Shown: positions 46,590-61,000 of the stretch, one piece after another
How positions within the stretch are numbered: position 1 is the stretch's first letter
Layout of the letters: each line of letters opens with the position of its first letter
From: Mya arenaria
Lineage: Eukaryota > Mollusca > Bivalvia > Myida > Myidae
Length of the DNA stretch: 64,000 nucleotides
Direction of reading: 5' to 3'
Assembly (NCBI RefSeq): GCF_026914265.1
Contig: NC_069130.1
Location: forward strand, 620,001 to 684,000
The notes under the pieces: model-generated
Databases searched by the model: none
What the model saw: the letters and a program-made list of their open reading frames with translations, nothing else
Told to the model about the DNA's origin: nothing
Translations under genes and position numbers: made by a program

Positions 46590-48150
46590 CAAGAGTCCCA
46601 TGCATCAGTGCCATATATATATCAGTGTCATACATTGATGGAGGACCATTAAACAGATATGCAGTATATCAGTGTCATACACTGGCGGAGGACTGTTAAA
46701 CAGATATCCAATGTATCAGTGTCATACAGGGCTACCGTGTATCAGTGCCATACACTGATGGAGAACCGTTACAAAAGATACCCAGTATATCAGTGTAAAA
46801 CACAGATGAAGGACGGTCTAACATGCCTACTGTGTATCAGTGCCATACAGTGGTGGAGGACCGTTAAACAGAGGTCCCGTGTATCAGTGCCATACAGTGG
46901 TGGAGGACCGTTAAACAGAGGTCCCGTGTATCAGTGCCATACAGTGGTGGAGGACCTTTAAACAGGGGTCCCGTGTATCAGTGCCATACAGTGGTGGTGG
47001 ACCTTTAAACAGGGGTCCCCTGTATCAGTGCCATATAGTGGTGGAGGACCTTTAAACAGGGGTCCCGTGTATCAGTGCCATATAGTGGTGGAGGACCTTT
47101 AAACAGGGGTCCCGTGTATCAGTGCCATACAGTGGTGGAGGACCTTTAAACAGGGGTCCCGTGTATCAGTGCCATACAGTGGTGGAGGACCGTTTAACGA
47201 GGGTCCCGTGTATCAGTGCTATACAATGGTGGAGGACCGTTAAACAGAGGTCCCGTGTATCAGTGTCATACAGTGGTGGAGGACCGTTAAACGAGGGTAC
47301 CGTGTATCAGTGCCATATAGTGGTGGAGGACCTTTAAACAGGGGTCCCGTGTATCAGTGCTATACAATGGTGGAGGACCGTTAAACAGAGGTCCCGTGTA
47401 TCAGTGCCATACAGTGGTGGAGGACGGTTAAACGAGGGTCCCGTGTATCATTGCCATACAATGGTGGAGGACCGTTAAACAGGGGTCCCGTGTATCAGTG
47501 CCATACAGTGGTGGAGGACCTTTAAACAGGGGTCCCGTGTATCAGTGCCATACAGTGGTGGAGGACCTTTAAACAGGGGTCCCGTGTATCAGCGCCATAC
47601 AGTGGTGGAGGACCTTTAAACAGAGGTCCCGTGTATCAGTGCCATACAATGGTAGAGAACCTTTAAACAGGGGTACCGTGTATCAGTGCCATACAGTGGT
47701 GGAGGACCTTTAAACAGGGGTACCGTATATCAGTGTCATACAGTGGTGGAGAACCTTTAAACAGGGGTACCGTATATCAGTGTCATACAGTGGTGGAGGA
47801 CAGTTAAACAGGGGTCCCGTGAATCAGTGCCATACAGTGGTGGAGGACCGTTAAACAGGGGTCCCGTGAATCAGTGCCATACAGTGGTGGAGGACAGTTA
47901 AACAGGGGTCCCGTGAATCAGTGCCAAACAGTGGTGGAGGACCGTTAAACAGAGGTCCCGTGGATCACTGTCATACAATGGTGGAGGACGGTTAAACAGG
48001 GGTCCCGTGAATCAGTGTCATACAGTGGTGGAGGACGGTTAAACAGGGGTCCCGTGAATCAGTGTCATACAGTGGTGGAGGACCGTTTAACAGAGATCCC
48101 TTGAATCAGTGTCATACAGTTGTGGGGCACCGTTCAACAGGGATACCGTT
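46590..48150 (+). repeat. 47-bp minisatellite array, about 33 units
   Basis: The unit GTGGTGGAGGACCTTTAAAC followed by AGGGGTCCCGTGTATCAGTG and CCATACA repeats about 33 times. Both edges are more diverged. Units vary between ACCGTTAAA and ACCTTTAAA, and near the right end TGTATCAG becomes TGAATCAG. It is GC-richer than its flanks and has no spacers, so it is not a CRISPR array. Confidence 0.97.
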
Positions 48151-48600
48151 TTTTACCAATTAAATATAGAAATTTACATTTCAAATATAATAGTTTAAAA
48201 CAAGTTTATGATCGTAAACAATATACATATAACACATTAATACATTCTATTTATTTTTATTTAAAATAAGTGTACACGTATTACTCGTGCAAATTGAAAT
48301 TGATAAAAAATACTTATCATATAAAGATGCACTCTTTTTCCCCAAACGAGCAATATCAAGATTAATACAATTGTTTTAATTTACTGAAATGGGTGAAGAG
48401 ATATCGAAAACAATGGTTCTAAATTGAAAGAAAGGTACAAATAAAATATTATTTCCACCTTATGAAATGATATACTTTCAAATCGCCCACCATCTTTCGA
48501 TCGTACGTGTTCGGAAAATGCTAATTTGCATAATGTATGCCAACCGGAAATCACAAAGCGAAACGACAACACACACGAAAAGTACAATAGTCGGGTGATA

Positions 48601-48937
48601 CATTTGGAACTCCTCGGCCATTTTTTTCTAAAACAACCTCGGATGTATGCCGGTACATCAGTTGAAGTAGTTCATAATTTTTTGAATTATATCATTAATT
48701 AAATTTAATGTTTTAGAGTTGTATTTATTGATCTAAGTTTAAATTGATTGCCAGTGAAGTGTATTATTGCAAACATAATTAAGATTCCCAAGAGTTAAGT
48801 CTTAAAGTTTAACTGCTAAATAAAATTGCTACGCGATCTACTTGCAGCGGACTTAAACGTACCTCTTTTTCAGTATGTAAACCGTCCAAATACATCCGAG
48901 GTTGTTTTAGAATAAAATGGCCGAGGAGTTCCGAATG
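48601..48937. mobile_element. MITE family B (Mutator-like), copy 4, with perfect 9-bp target duplication
   Basis: The ends are CATTTGGAACTCCTCGGCCA and the inverse TGGCCGAGGAGTTCCGAATG. The flanking 9-mer CGGGTGATA is identical on both sides (48592-48600 and 48938-48946). The interior is colinear with copies 1 and 3. It looks like the youngest of the family in this window. Confidence 0.92.
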
Positions 48938-48946
48938 CGGGTGATA

Positions 48947-49746
48947 TTGTGAAAAAATTGTGCACATTGGGTTATCATTTTAAAATTTGGTACATATGTA
49001 GAAAAAATGAATATGATTGAAAAAAAGCTCAGGAACCAACTTTCTATAACCATAATGATGTTGATATATAGTTGTATTTACTGTGAACTTAATAAATGTT
49101 TTGTTTAGTGATGTTAAATGATATTATGATGTTGAAAGAGACCTATTTTAAAGCTCATACAAATATTCCTCGAAAACAAGATTTATATTGCTCTGACAAC
49201 CATAATTTCCCTGTAAATGCTTAATTTATCGATTTTAAGGGCAGATGACCCTATTTTTTCAGTAGTTGATGTTTGTTACAAAACATTTAATGTGTTGCAG
49301 TATTGCATAAGTTTTGAACCCAATTTCGTGTGACCTACGTATAGTAGCAAGGACTACAAGATGGCATTCAAGATAGCCGCTATGAATATATAATTGAATA
49401 ATTTCTATCTCTAAATATGTCGCACACTAAAATAAATGTGTATTTTAATGTAAATTGCTTATGTTCCCAGTGAACCTTAAGTTAACATCATGCATTGACC
49501 ATCTCAAGGTCAAGGCCATTTCAAGGTAAAAGTAAGAAATTGCCACAAAATTTGTGATTTCCTGTATAATTTTCTTGTATTATGCTAAAACAAATGTGTT
49601 TGTATCTTATTTTGGAAGACATAAATGTAAATTGAATATGCCTTAACATCAGCTTACTTTTTATGGAATCTTTAAAATAATTAAGTAAACTACCCTGTTA
49701 TCCAAATCCAATATGGCCACCACATTAGTTCTAGTCTTGATGATAG
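48947..49746. other. Gene-free stretch
   Basis: AT-rich sequence with no exon or clear mobile element. A patch near 49497-49530 repeats CAAGGTCAAGGCC-like words, as many bivalve intergenic repeats do. Confidence 0.35.
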
Positions 49747-50045
49747 AGCTGCACATGGGTTTGGTTGACTTTGAATGGGCTTTATGGTTGCCAAAATGTG
49801 TAGTATTTGGCATTAAAAAGGATCATTGTGAGAAGCACATGGGTTTATTTGGCTGGGAATGGGCTTAATCATGGATTGCAAACATGTGGTGTATTAGACA
49901 TTGAAAATGCTTAATGACAGCTGCATATGAGCTTATTTGATATAAAATGGGCATCATGGTTGCCAACATGTGGTCAATTTAGCACTGTGAAGGCTGTGAA
50001 GGCTTAATTAGAACTACACATGCGTTTGTTTGGTTCTGAATGTCA
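49747..50045 (+). repeat. Degenerate ~90-bp tandem repeat, 3 to 4 units
   Basis: Successive blocks each run CACATGGGTTTGTTTGG, GAATGGGC, ATGGTTGCCAACATGTGG and GGCATTGAAAA, all diverged. It is old and non-coding. Confidence 0.5.
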
Positions 50046-51870
50046 TTTTGTAGTCATAATGAAAATGATAGAGAACGGGACTGGCATAATTTTGACCCTC
50101 TATGAATATGCTTGACTGTAGCCACAAAAGGAATTGCCAGACCCTGGAAGGGTTTGAGAAGAAGGCTTCTGTGGTTAAGAATACCGATTGTTATGCTACT
50201 TTGGTGTTTGCTTGACAAATGGCGGACTTAAATGTAGCTGCATTTGTAATTATATTGAACTTAGTCGAATGTAGAAGAACCTTACTGTGATATGTTTGAC
50301 ACTAGATAAACTTCATTGCAGCAGAATTTGGATTAACATGGCACTAAAGTGAGTTCTATACACTAAATGGTCTCAAGTATAACAGCACTTTGGTCAATTG
50401 GGCACTTAATAGAGCTTTATTGAGCCTCTTCATTGTAAGGTTGGTACAATTTTTTTTGGACACACAGTGGACTTGAAAACAGTCTGTCCGCGGTGACTGT
50501 ATGGCAGATATGGGTTGATTGTAGCAATAATGAGAGTGAATGAGCTCTGGCTTGACTTTATTAGAGCCTTTCTGGGGCTTGTTTGATAATGAGTTGGCTT
50601 GACTGTAACTGCAAATAGGATTCAATGGGCTGCTGGAGACCTATTTTGTCTATAAGAGACAATTCGAAATAGTGACTTTATGGGGTTAGAGAATTCGGTT
50701 GACTTATAGAAACACGTTTTGGCTTTCTAAATACTGTTTAGAATATTAACACATTAAGTTAGAAAACACAAAATGAACTTAAAAGGAAATACTTCCGTCT
50801 GAATGGGATTGAATGAACTCACACATACATTTTATATGGAGCTTGTTTTCCACTGGATGCACCAAAGTAAGGACATTGTTTGGTTTACTTGACTATCAAT
50901 ACGAGAAAAGGGATGAAATAGAATTAAAACTGTTTTGTGATTAATGTTATGGTTTTTTATTTCAAATTAAACGAAGATATAAGTAACAGCGCTGACGATA
51001 TTGATCATATTTGGGTTTTTACATTCAAATGATTTTGACCTTGATTTTGAACTGCGAAGTATGAAGTACATTATGAAATAGAAATACCATCTATTCATTA
51101 CGATATGTTGCGTTTTAATGCCACGTATGGAAACTTGCAGCTGGGGTATTGGACGCGTTATATGGCAATTGATAACCTTGATGTTTCTTTTAAAATGTTA
51201 TTAGTGTGCGTTAAAAAGAACATTAGACATAATGACGAAGCAAATATCATTCACATAGGATTTCAATATCTATATCTAATACTACTCTTATTCACTAAGC
51301 AACATTATGTTGCAGTAAATTAAGAGTATTAGAACAATGCAATCCTGTCAGAAAACAATTAAACTTCACATATTCACGGTATGTTGGTAAATTTGGTAAA
51401 ACAGAAAGACATAGATACATCGCCAGGGTCTTCTGAATTGAATATGTTTTGTCTGCGTTTTTTATAATATTCATGCAGTTCATATAAAGAAGTAAGAGTT
51501 TGCGTTGTTATTTCAAATATTACGTTGAATTTCATGAATATTCGGGAGAATCCAAGTGAATCGCATAAATTTGAAAGTGTCCGCAAGAGACACCAGTTCT
51601 TGTTCACTACTCACTTGTCTTGCGGTTTGTCAGTAAAGCAACATGTTTAAATTCTGAACTTGACATCATTCCTTTTCCCACCACAGATAAGCAGATCCAA
51701 ATATCTGAAATGGGAAAATAGGCAAAATATTCGAAAGATACATGTGATACATCAGTAATTAAGATTCAATGTGTTGTACACAGCGATATCAATTTTATGT
51801 AAGGTTTTGATAATTTTCTTTTTTTCTTGCAGTTCTATCATCTGGTGTCTAGTCCCTTTAATACGAACTC
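50046..51870. other. Gene-free stretch
   Basis: AT-rich sequence. The open frames of 60-90 codons here show no family features. Confidence 0.4.
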
Positions 51871-51874
51871 ATAA

Positions 51875-52075
51875 GATAAGACTCTACACTGACTAATTTT
51901 AAATCTACTCATAATAGTCTAACGGCAAATAGTTCCATTATAAATCAAAACTAATGCCATAAATACCACGCGTGTCTTGATAAGATAACAACTGTTCTAC
52001 ATTATATTTCTCACTCCCATTTGTTTACGAGCTAGCTCAGGGAGCATTATTGTCCATCAACTACCTCGCATCAAA
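51875..52075 (+). promoter_or_regulatory. Candidate promoter of the cysteine-rich peptide gene
   Basis: GATAAG at 51875-51880 and a double GATAAGATAA at 51979-51988 are GATA-factor sites. TATATTT lies near 52003, about 70 bp before the ATG, a fair position for a TATA box given a short 5' UTR. GATA sites are common in gut- and immune-expressed genes. The transcription start itself is not known. Confidence 0.35.
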
Positions 52076-55000
52076 ATGGTAACAAACAACATCAGCTATT
52101 TGGTTTTGATATCGTTGTGGCTGCTGATGGCACTTGTCAACTCCTCCCCGATGGTTCGCGGTATGTGGCATCAAATATATCTTTTAATAAACGTAATTCA
52201 ATGTTACTTTCCAGAACGTCAAGGGTGATAATCGGAAACAACAGCGTTTTATATGACTCCATTTGAACTAACTTAATTATTGATTTGACTTCTCAGCATC
52301 GATTTAGTAACATGCGTGACTAAGGTATAACCTGGCTTCAAAAGTCCGATATGTCTCAAAACCACAGTTATCTACCGCTCGTTGGCCTAGATCCGGATGT
52401 GTATACTGAAAAAGAGTGCTTGTGTTTAATTTTCAATATTTTATTTAAGTTGAATGAAAGTGAAGACACGGGTCCTCCTTTTGCATAGAACTTAACATAA
52501 TTTAACACTGTATTCCAAAAAAGAATAGATTCCCGAGTAATTATTGTCAAATCATTGCATTTGGAATTCTGTAAATTGGTTGTTTGTAGCCTTATTCCGT
52601 CTCAGGGTCATGTATTTATTTCTACTCAGATTTTTGAGACGCTGATTTTGTCAACGTTATATTTACTAACTTGTGATTAAATTTTGTGTCTTGGGTTGTT
52701 CTACAGCAGCCATTTGCTTGGTTTTAGATTGGGACTATTTTAAAGTGAAATCCCAGATAATTGTCTATTTGAAACATATAGTAAAATAAAATAAAATAAT
52801 TGTAGCCATATGTACGGTGTGCCAACACTATATATAGTTACAATCACAAATATGTTTTAATGTTGTATTTCACAGTTTGTCAACCCTGGCCGTCGAACCA
52901 CTGTACCGTACTTCTTATAATAAACATGTAATTGTACTGCAATCACACGTATGTTTTCGTTACGGACATAATGCATTATACGTATATGTATGAACATTTT
53001 TATTTAGACATAAACAAATGAAAGTTTAACACGTGTTACACATTTCGTGTCCAATCTAAGTTCGGGAGACTCGGCAGATGAATGACAGACAAAAAATCGG
53101 CTATAAGACAGATTTGATATATAAATATATGGGTTATTGTGAAATATAACTGTATACACAATAACAATAAATTTTATAATTAAAATGTTAAAATGTATGG
53201 TTACAAATTTAAAAAAAATGGGCACTCTGTACATAATATATTTTCCATTCATTTATTATGGGCGCATCGTTCATGTTGTATTTTCATACATATGTTATTG
53301 GCGCACCGTACATATTGTAATGGTTGCATCCATATAATTATTATGGACACACCGTACATAGTGTATTTTCATTTATATATTATTGGCGCACCGTACATAT
53401 TGTAATGGTTGCATCCATATATTATGGGCACACCGTACATATTGTAATTGTTGCATTCATATATTATGGGCACACCGTACATATTGTAATTGCATTCATA
53501 TATAATTGGCACAGCGTACATATTGTAATTGCATTCATATATTATTGGCGCACCGTACATATTGTAACTGCATTCATATATAATTGGCACACCGTACATA
53601 TTGTAATTGCATTCATATATAATTGGCACACCGTACATATTGTAATTGCATTCATATATTATTGGCACACCGTACATATTGAAATTGCATTAAATTGGCA
53701 CAGCGTACATATTGTAATTGCATTCATATATTATTGGCGCACCGTACATATTGTAATTGCATTCATATATAATTGGCACAGTGTACATATTGTAATTGCA
53801 TTCATGTATTATTGGCACACCGTACATATTGAAATTGCATTCATATATAATTGGCACACCGTACATATTGTAATTGCATTCATATATTATTGGCGCACCG
53901 TACATATTGTAATTGCATTCATATATAATTGGCACACCGTACATATTGTAATTGCATTCATATATTATTGGCTCACCGTACATATTATAATGGTTGCATC
54001 CATATATTATTGGCGCACCGTTCATGCTGTATTTCCAACCATATATTATAGGTGCACCGCACATAATTATTGTATTTTTATTCATATATTATGGGCGCAC
54101 CGTAAATGTTGTCATGGTTTCATTCATATATTATGGGCGCACCGTAGATGTTGTCATGGTTTCATTCATATATTATGGGCGCACCGTAGATGTTGTCATG
54201 GTTTCATTCATATATTATGGGCACACCGTAAATGTTTTAATGGTTTATTCATATATTATGGGCGCACAATAAATGTTGTCATGGTTTCATTCATATATTA
54301 TGGGCAATTGTACATATTATTATGTTTGCATTCATATATTATGGGCGCACAATAAACGTTGTCATGGTTTCATTCATATATGATGGGTACACCGTACATG
54401 TTGTCATGGTTTCATTCATATATTATGGGCAATTGTACATATTATTATGTTTGCATTCATATATTATGGGCGCACAATAAACGTTGTCATGGTTTCATTC
54501 ATATATTATGGGTGCACCGTACATGTTGTCATGGTTTCATACATATATTATGGGCACACTGTACATATTGTTATGTTTGTATTAATATGTTGTGGGCGCA
54601 GTGTGCATATTGTTATGTTTGCATTCACATATTATGGGCGTACCATACATGTTGTCATGGTTTAATTTATATATTATGGGCGCACCGTACATGTTGTCAT
54701 GGTTTCATTCATATATTATGGGCGCATTGTACATATTGTTATGTTTGCATTCCTATATAATGGGCGCACCGTAAATGTTGTCATGGTTTCATTCATATAT
54801 TATGGGCGCATTGTACATATTATTATGTTTGCATTCATATATTATGGGCGCACCGTACATGTTGTCATGGTTTCATTCATATATTATAGGTGCACCGTAC
54901 ATGTTGTCATGGTTCCATTCATATATTATGGGCGCACCGTAGATGTTGTCATGGTTTCATTCATATATTATGGGCACACCGTAAATGTTTTAATGGTTTA

Positions 55001-58000
55001 TTCATATATTATGGGCGCACAATAAATGTTGTCATGGTTTCATTCATATATTATGGGCAATTGTACATATTATTATGTTTGCATTCATATATTATGGGCG
55101 CACAATAAACGTTGTCATGGTTTCATTCATATATTACGGGCGCACAATAAATGTTGTCATGGTTTCATTCATATATTATGGGCAATTGTACATATTATTA
55201 TGTTTGCATTCATATATTATGGGCGCACAATAAACGTTGTCATGGTTTCATTCATATATTATGGGTGCACCGTACATGTTGTCATGGTTTCATACATATA
55301 TTATGGGCACACTGTACATATTGTTATGTTTGTATTAATATGTTGTGGGCGCAGTGTGCATATTGTTATGTTTGCATTCACATATTATGGGCGTACCGTA
55401 AATGTTGTCATGGTTTAATTTATATATTATGGGCGCATTGTACATATTGTTATGTTTCCATTCGTATATAATGGGCGCACCATACATGTTGTCATGGTTT
55501 CATTCATATATTATGGGCGCACCGTACATGTTGTCATGGTTTCATTCATATATTATGGGCGCATTGTACATATTGTTATGTTTGCATTCATATATTATGG
55601 GCGCACCGTACATGTTGTCATGGTTTCAATCATATATTATAGGCGCACTGTACATGTTGTCATGGTTTCATTCATATATTATGGGCGCACCGTACATGTT
55701 GTCATGGTTTCATTCTTATATTATGGGCGCACCATACATGTTGTCATGGTTTTATACATATAGTATTGGCACACTGTACATATTGCTATGTTTGTTTTCA
55801 TATATTATGGGCGTACCGTACATGTTGTCATTGTTTAATTCATATATTATGGGCGCATTGTCCATATTGTAATGTTTGCATTCATATATTATGGGCGTAC
55901 CGTACATGTTGTTATGTTTGTATTCATATATTATGGGCGTACCGTACATGTTGTTATGTTTGCATTCATATATTGTGGGCGTACCGTACATATTGTTATG
56001 TTTGTATTCATATATTATGGGCGTACCGTACATGTTGTTATGTTTGTATTCATATATTATGGGCGTACGGTACACATTGTTATGTTTGTATTCATATATT
56101 ATGGGCGTACCGTACATATTGTTATGTTTGTATTCATATATCATGGGCGTACCGTACATGTTGTCATGGTTTAATTCATATATTATGGGCACACTGTACA
56201 CATTGTTATGTTTGTATTCATATATTATGGGCGTACCGTACATGTTGTCATGGTTTCATTCATATATTATGGGTGCACCGTACATGTTGTCATGGTTTCA
56301 TACATATAGTATTGGCACACTGTACATATTGTTATGTTTGCATTCATATATTATGGGCGCACCGTACATGCTGTCATGGTTTTATTCATATATTTTGGGT
56401 GCATTGTCCATATTGTAATGTTTGCATTCATATAGTATTGGCCCACTGTTCATATTGTTATATTTGTATTCATATATTATGGGCACATTGTACATATTGT
56501 TATGTTTGCATTCATATATTATGGGCGCACCGTACATATTGTCATGGTTTAATTAATATTATTTGGGCGTACTGTACATATTGTTATGTTTGTATCCATA
56601 TATTATGGGCGCAGTGTGCATATTGTTATGGTTGCAATACGTCAGTATTTTCCGGACTTTTGGTTCTTTTTGTACAATCTTTTATTACTATTACATTTTA
56701 CACATGAATTAAAAAAATAACTATGCATACAATATATTACCTAATTGACCAATAACAAAGTTTGAAAAACGCAAAAAACAGTAAAAAGGAAGTAATTTTA
56801 ACAATCATTTCAACATAAAGGTTATAGTTCCGATTGCTTATCTCTGAACTCATCCTTAAAAGTGTACCACATATCGCACACTATCGGTCTCAATGAGGCC
56901 ATAATTAGTTTGATAAGAAGCCATAAGCATGGCATTGTTTATCGTTGAAGCTTGACATTGATGAATACTGTTCATTGATCGAATTGCTATTATTTGCTTC
57001 AAAACCCACTTTATTTTGTTTATCAATTATGAAACATGTTATTACAATAGTATGTTAAAGGCATAGTTCAAGGAATGTTTGGCATGATAATCTCCTGCTA
57101 ATTGCACTGGTGTCACAGTAGGGGCAAATTTCCTGTGTATTCGTTTATTGGTTTAGGGCCATTGTCAATCGAGGATTTACACTATTTGCTATAGCTCCAT
57201 TTCATATAGAGTAGTTCTGACAGTGAAGACACCATTTGTTTTCATAGAGCATATTTGTATATCATATAGAGTAGATCTGACAATGAAGACACCATTTGTT
57301 TTCATAGAGCATATTTGTATTTCATATAGAGTAGTTCTGACAGTGAAGACACCATTTGTTTTCATAGAGCATATTTGTATTTCATATAGAGTAGATCTGA
57401 CAATGAAGACACCATTTGTTTTCATAGAGCATATTTGTATATCATATAGAGTAGATCTGACAATGAAGACACCATTTGTTTTCATAGAGCATATTTGTAT
57501 ATCATATAGAGTAGATCTGACATTGAACACACCATTTAATTTCATACAGCATATTTGTATATATTTATTCTTTTTGCACTGACATTTGAATCTAAAATAG
57601 TAGGAAGTACCTTGAAATAAATATAGACAATTTTGAAAATAATTTTTTAAAGTGTTCTAAGCCCCCTTGCTTTGGACATGAAACCCTCAGACTCACGTGT
57701 ATCCCGACAATTTTTCAAGATTAACAATTATCAAGTGTTAGAAGCCATGGTTATCATGAACGCAATTTTGTGAATTTTTGTGAACCCAATTGTTTAAGTA
57801 CGATTTGAAAATGAGGGATATTTTCGTGCAGAAAATGAATACGTTAAAAATATAACAACGTAACAAATGTTGTTGTTTTTTTGGTTTTGAAATATTGCAA
57901 AATAGGCAATGTCATTTCCGGTTTCATTGGAAATAAAACAACAAAAGTACACTATTGACAACCATTTTTTATCTCTAATAGACTTTCAGCTATTATATCT

Positions 58001-61000
58001 ACATATAAGTAATGAGCAAATAAAACAATTTCCATAGCTAACATTATATGGGTCACCGGGCCTCAACATTTCACATTTAGCCAATTACTCTATAAAGGAT
58101 GGACGATAAGTTAGTTCCTTATTCCTTATTCCTTTTTTGAATAAGGAATAGGGAACTAACTCCTTATTCAAAATAAATAATTGTAGATATGCATAAAATC
58201 ACTTCTTTGTTATGTGTTTCGTATTTTCATAACAAATAAACAACTTTGTGAATAAAATAATGCACGATAATAGAAACCAATCGAATAAGGAATAAGGAAC
58301 TAGTTGTAAACTTTTTATGTAGACCACTTCTGCATAGTTATTTGATCAAAATATGTCTTACTTCAAAAGTTGAAAATTCACCGTTTCTGTTTCTTATTCG
58401 CGTTTGAATAAGGAATAGGGAACTAGTTCCTTATTCGACTTAATGTGCGTTATAAAGCAAACTCTTCATCCCTTTAAATTAGTCAATGCATTTATTTAAA
58501 TTGTTTAAAAAGATCATATTTTTTATATTTCGTAAAAACTAGCAAATGAAGTTACAATAAGCATTTATACCAGAGTGACCTTAATATTATAACCATATGA
58601 CATGGAAAACAAAGAAACTACTCTGTTTATTTATCATTTAAATCCTTGCACCGAAACCTATTTCTCATATTTCTTCACTTTTACAGACGCTTGATATAAA
58701 TTGAAAAATATGATTTAAAGTTATACGAAATACTTAAAACTTTGAAAAATATAATACTTGGATAAGGACAGTCCAGGTATGTTCATTGTAATAATTAATT
58801 ATAAGTGTATTACTTATGTTTTAATTGTTGCAACGAACCACTGTGAAATTCTTTAAACATGTTCAGTGTAAATATATGTAATTTTTCATAATTGGTATCA
58901 TTATTAAATATTTATTGTACTTGCAAATATCCTCTAGAAATTCAGATAAAATTATATTATTGGTTTTTGGAGAACAATAATAACACGATATGATGACAAA
59001 ATATGTATGCTAAAAGTCAAAATCCTTATGAACACAGTACATCGTATCATGTTAAAAACTCGCACATCAGATCAACTATGGATTAAACTGGTTATACATA
59101 TTTTTGGGAATAACGGAAGAGAACACACTCCAAAAATGATCAATAAACTAGTAAAACAAACTTTAATTGACTTTAAATCCTTAAATATGATCTTTCTCGT
59201 GTCCTGTTGTGGTTCAAGAGGTGGCTCGTTTCTTTATATCCAGAAAAACAATCAATGATATTTTTTCGCAAGCCCAACACGCTACCACATCCGATTCTGG
59301 TCATACAGAATACCCAAATAAGCAAAGTCAATAACCATAAGCATCTATGTCTTACTTTTTCTAACGAACATAAAATGACTTCGACCGACAGAGCTTGGCA
59401 AAGTATTGTATAACTTTCCATTACGTTTGTTGTATCATGGTCAAGCTTAGAGAGCATGTATTTTTCTTTTTTTCTTTATTTGACCCCAAACGATAATAAA
59501 CGGACTTCTCATATAATGGCTCTAACCAACAGACATTGGCAACGTATTGTTTTATAACATTCTATCACGTTTGTGGTATCACGGTCCAGCTTAGAGAAAC
59601 TGTACTTTTCTTTGAGTCGATCCCTGTTTGAGTGGACACTATGTGTTACTATGATCCCAGAACATTACATTTTGTTTGTGAGGCGGACAGCTATAGGACT
59701 GGGTTACTATGATCCCATATCATTACATTTTGTTTGTGAGGCGGACAGCTATAGGACTGGGTTACTATGATCCCATAACATTACATTTTGTTTGTGAGGT
59801 GGACAGCTATAGGACTGGGTTACTATGATCCCATATCATTACATTTTGTTTGTGAGGCGGACAGCTATAGGACTGGGTTACTATGATCCCATATCATTAC
59901 ATTTTGTTTGTGAGGCGGACAGCTATAGGACTGGGTTACTATGATCCCAGAACATTGCATTTTGTTTGAGAGACGAACAGCTATAGGACTGGGTTACTAT
60001 GATCCCAGAACATTACATTTTGTTTGAGAGGCGGACAGCTATAGGACTGTGTTACTATGATCCCAGAACATTACATTTTGTATGAGAGACGGACAGCTAT
60101 AGGACTGGGTTACTATGATCCCAGAACATTACATTTTGTATGAGAGACGGACAGCTATAGGACTGGGTTACTGTGAACCCAGAACATTACATTTTGTTTG
60201 AGAGTCGGAAAGCTGTAGGACTGGGTTACTATGATCCCATAACATTACATTTTGTATGAGAGACGGACAGCTATAGGACTGGGTTACAATAATCTCAGAA
60301 CAGTACATTGTGTTTGAGAGGCGGACAACTGTAGGACTGGGTTTCTATGATTCCAGAACATTACATTTTGTTTGAGAGGCGGACAGCTATAGGACTGGGT
60401 TACAATAATCTCAGAACAGTACATTGTGTTTGAGAGGCGGACAACTGTAGGACTGGGTTTCTATGATCCCAGAACATTACATTTTGTTTGAGAGGCGGAC
60501 AACTGTAGGACTGGGTTTCTATGATCCCAGAACATTACATTTTGTATGAGAGACGGACAGCTATAGGACTGGGTTACTATGATCCCAGAACATTACATTT
60601 TGTATGAGAGACGGACAGCTATAGGACTGGGTTACTGTGAACCCAGAACATTACATTTTGTTTGAGAGTCGGAAAGCTGTAGGACTGGGTTACTATGATC
60701 CCATAACATTACATTTTGTATGAGAGACGGACAGCTATAGGACTGGGTTACAATAATCTCAGAACAGTACATTGTGTTTGAGAGGCGGACAACTGTAGGA
60801 CTGGGTTTCTATGATTCCAGAACATTACATTTTGTTTGAGAGGCGGACAACTGTAGGGCTGGGTAACTACGATCCCAGAACATTACATTTTGTATGAGAG
60901 GTGCCCACTATTAAGACATTGCTACTATAGTCTCAGATCATAATATTTTTCATCCTCATTCTGTGTTTCAGACGTGTCACCAGCGCCTTCAAACAGTATA

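Noticed and set aside
46590-48150. Possible CRISPR-like array of 47-bp repeats
   Set aside because: The repeats are contiguous without unique spacers, and the genome is animal.
53324-56707. Very long open frames on both strands (up to 343 codons) with repeated YYGRTVHVVMV-like text
   Set aside because: They are translations of a 39/42-bp minisatellite whose unit is a multiple of three, so absence of stops is automatic. There is no start context, domain or splice logic.
57189-57582. Two overlapping 118-119 codon frames on opposite strands
   Set aside because: Both are the 60-bp tandem repeat read in a frame that never meets a stop.
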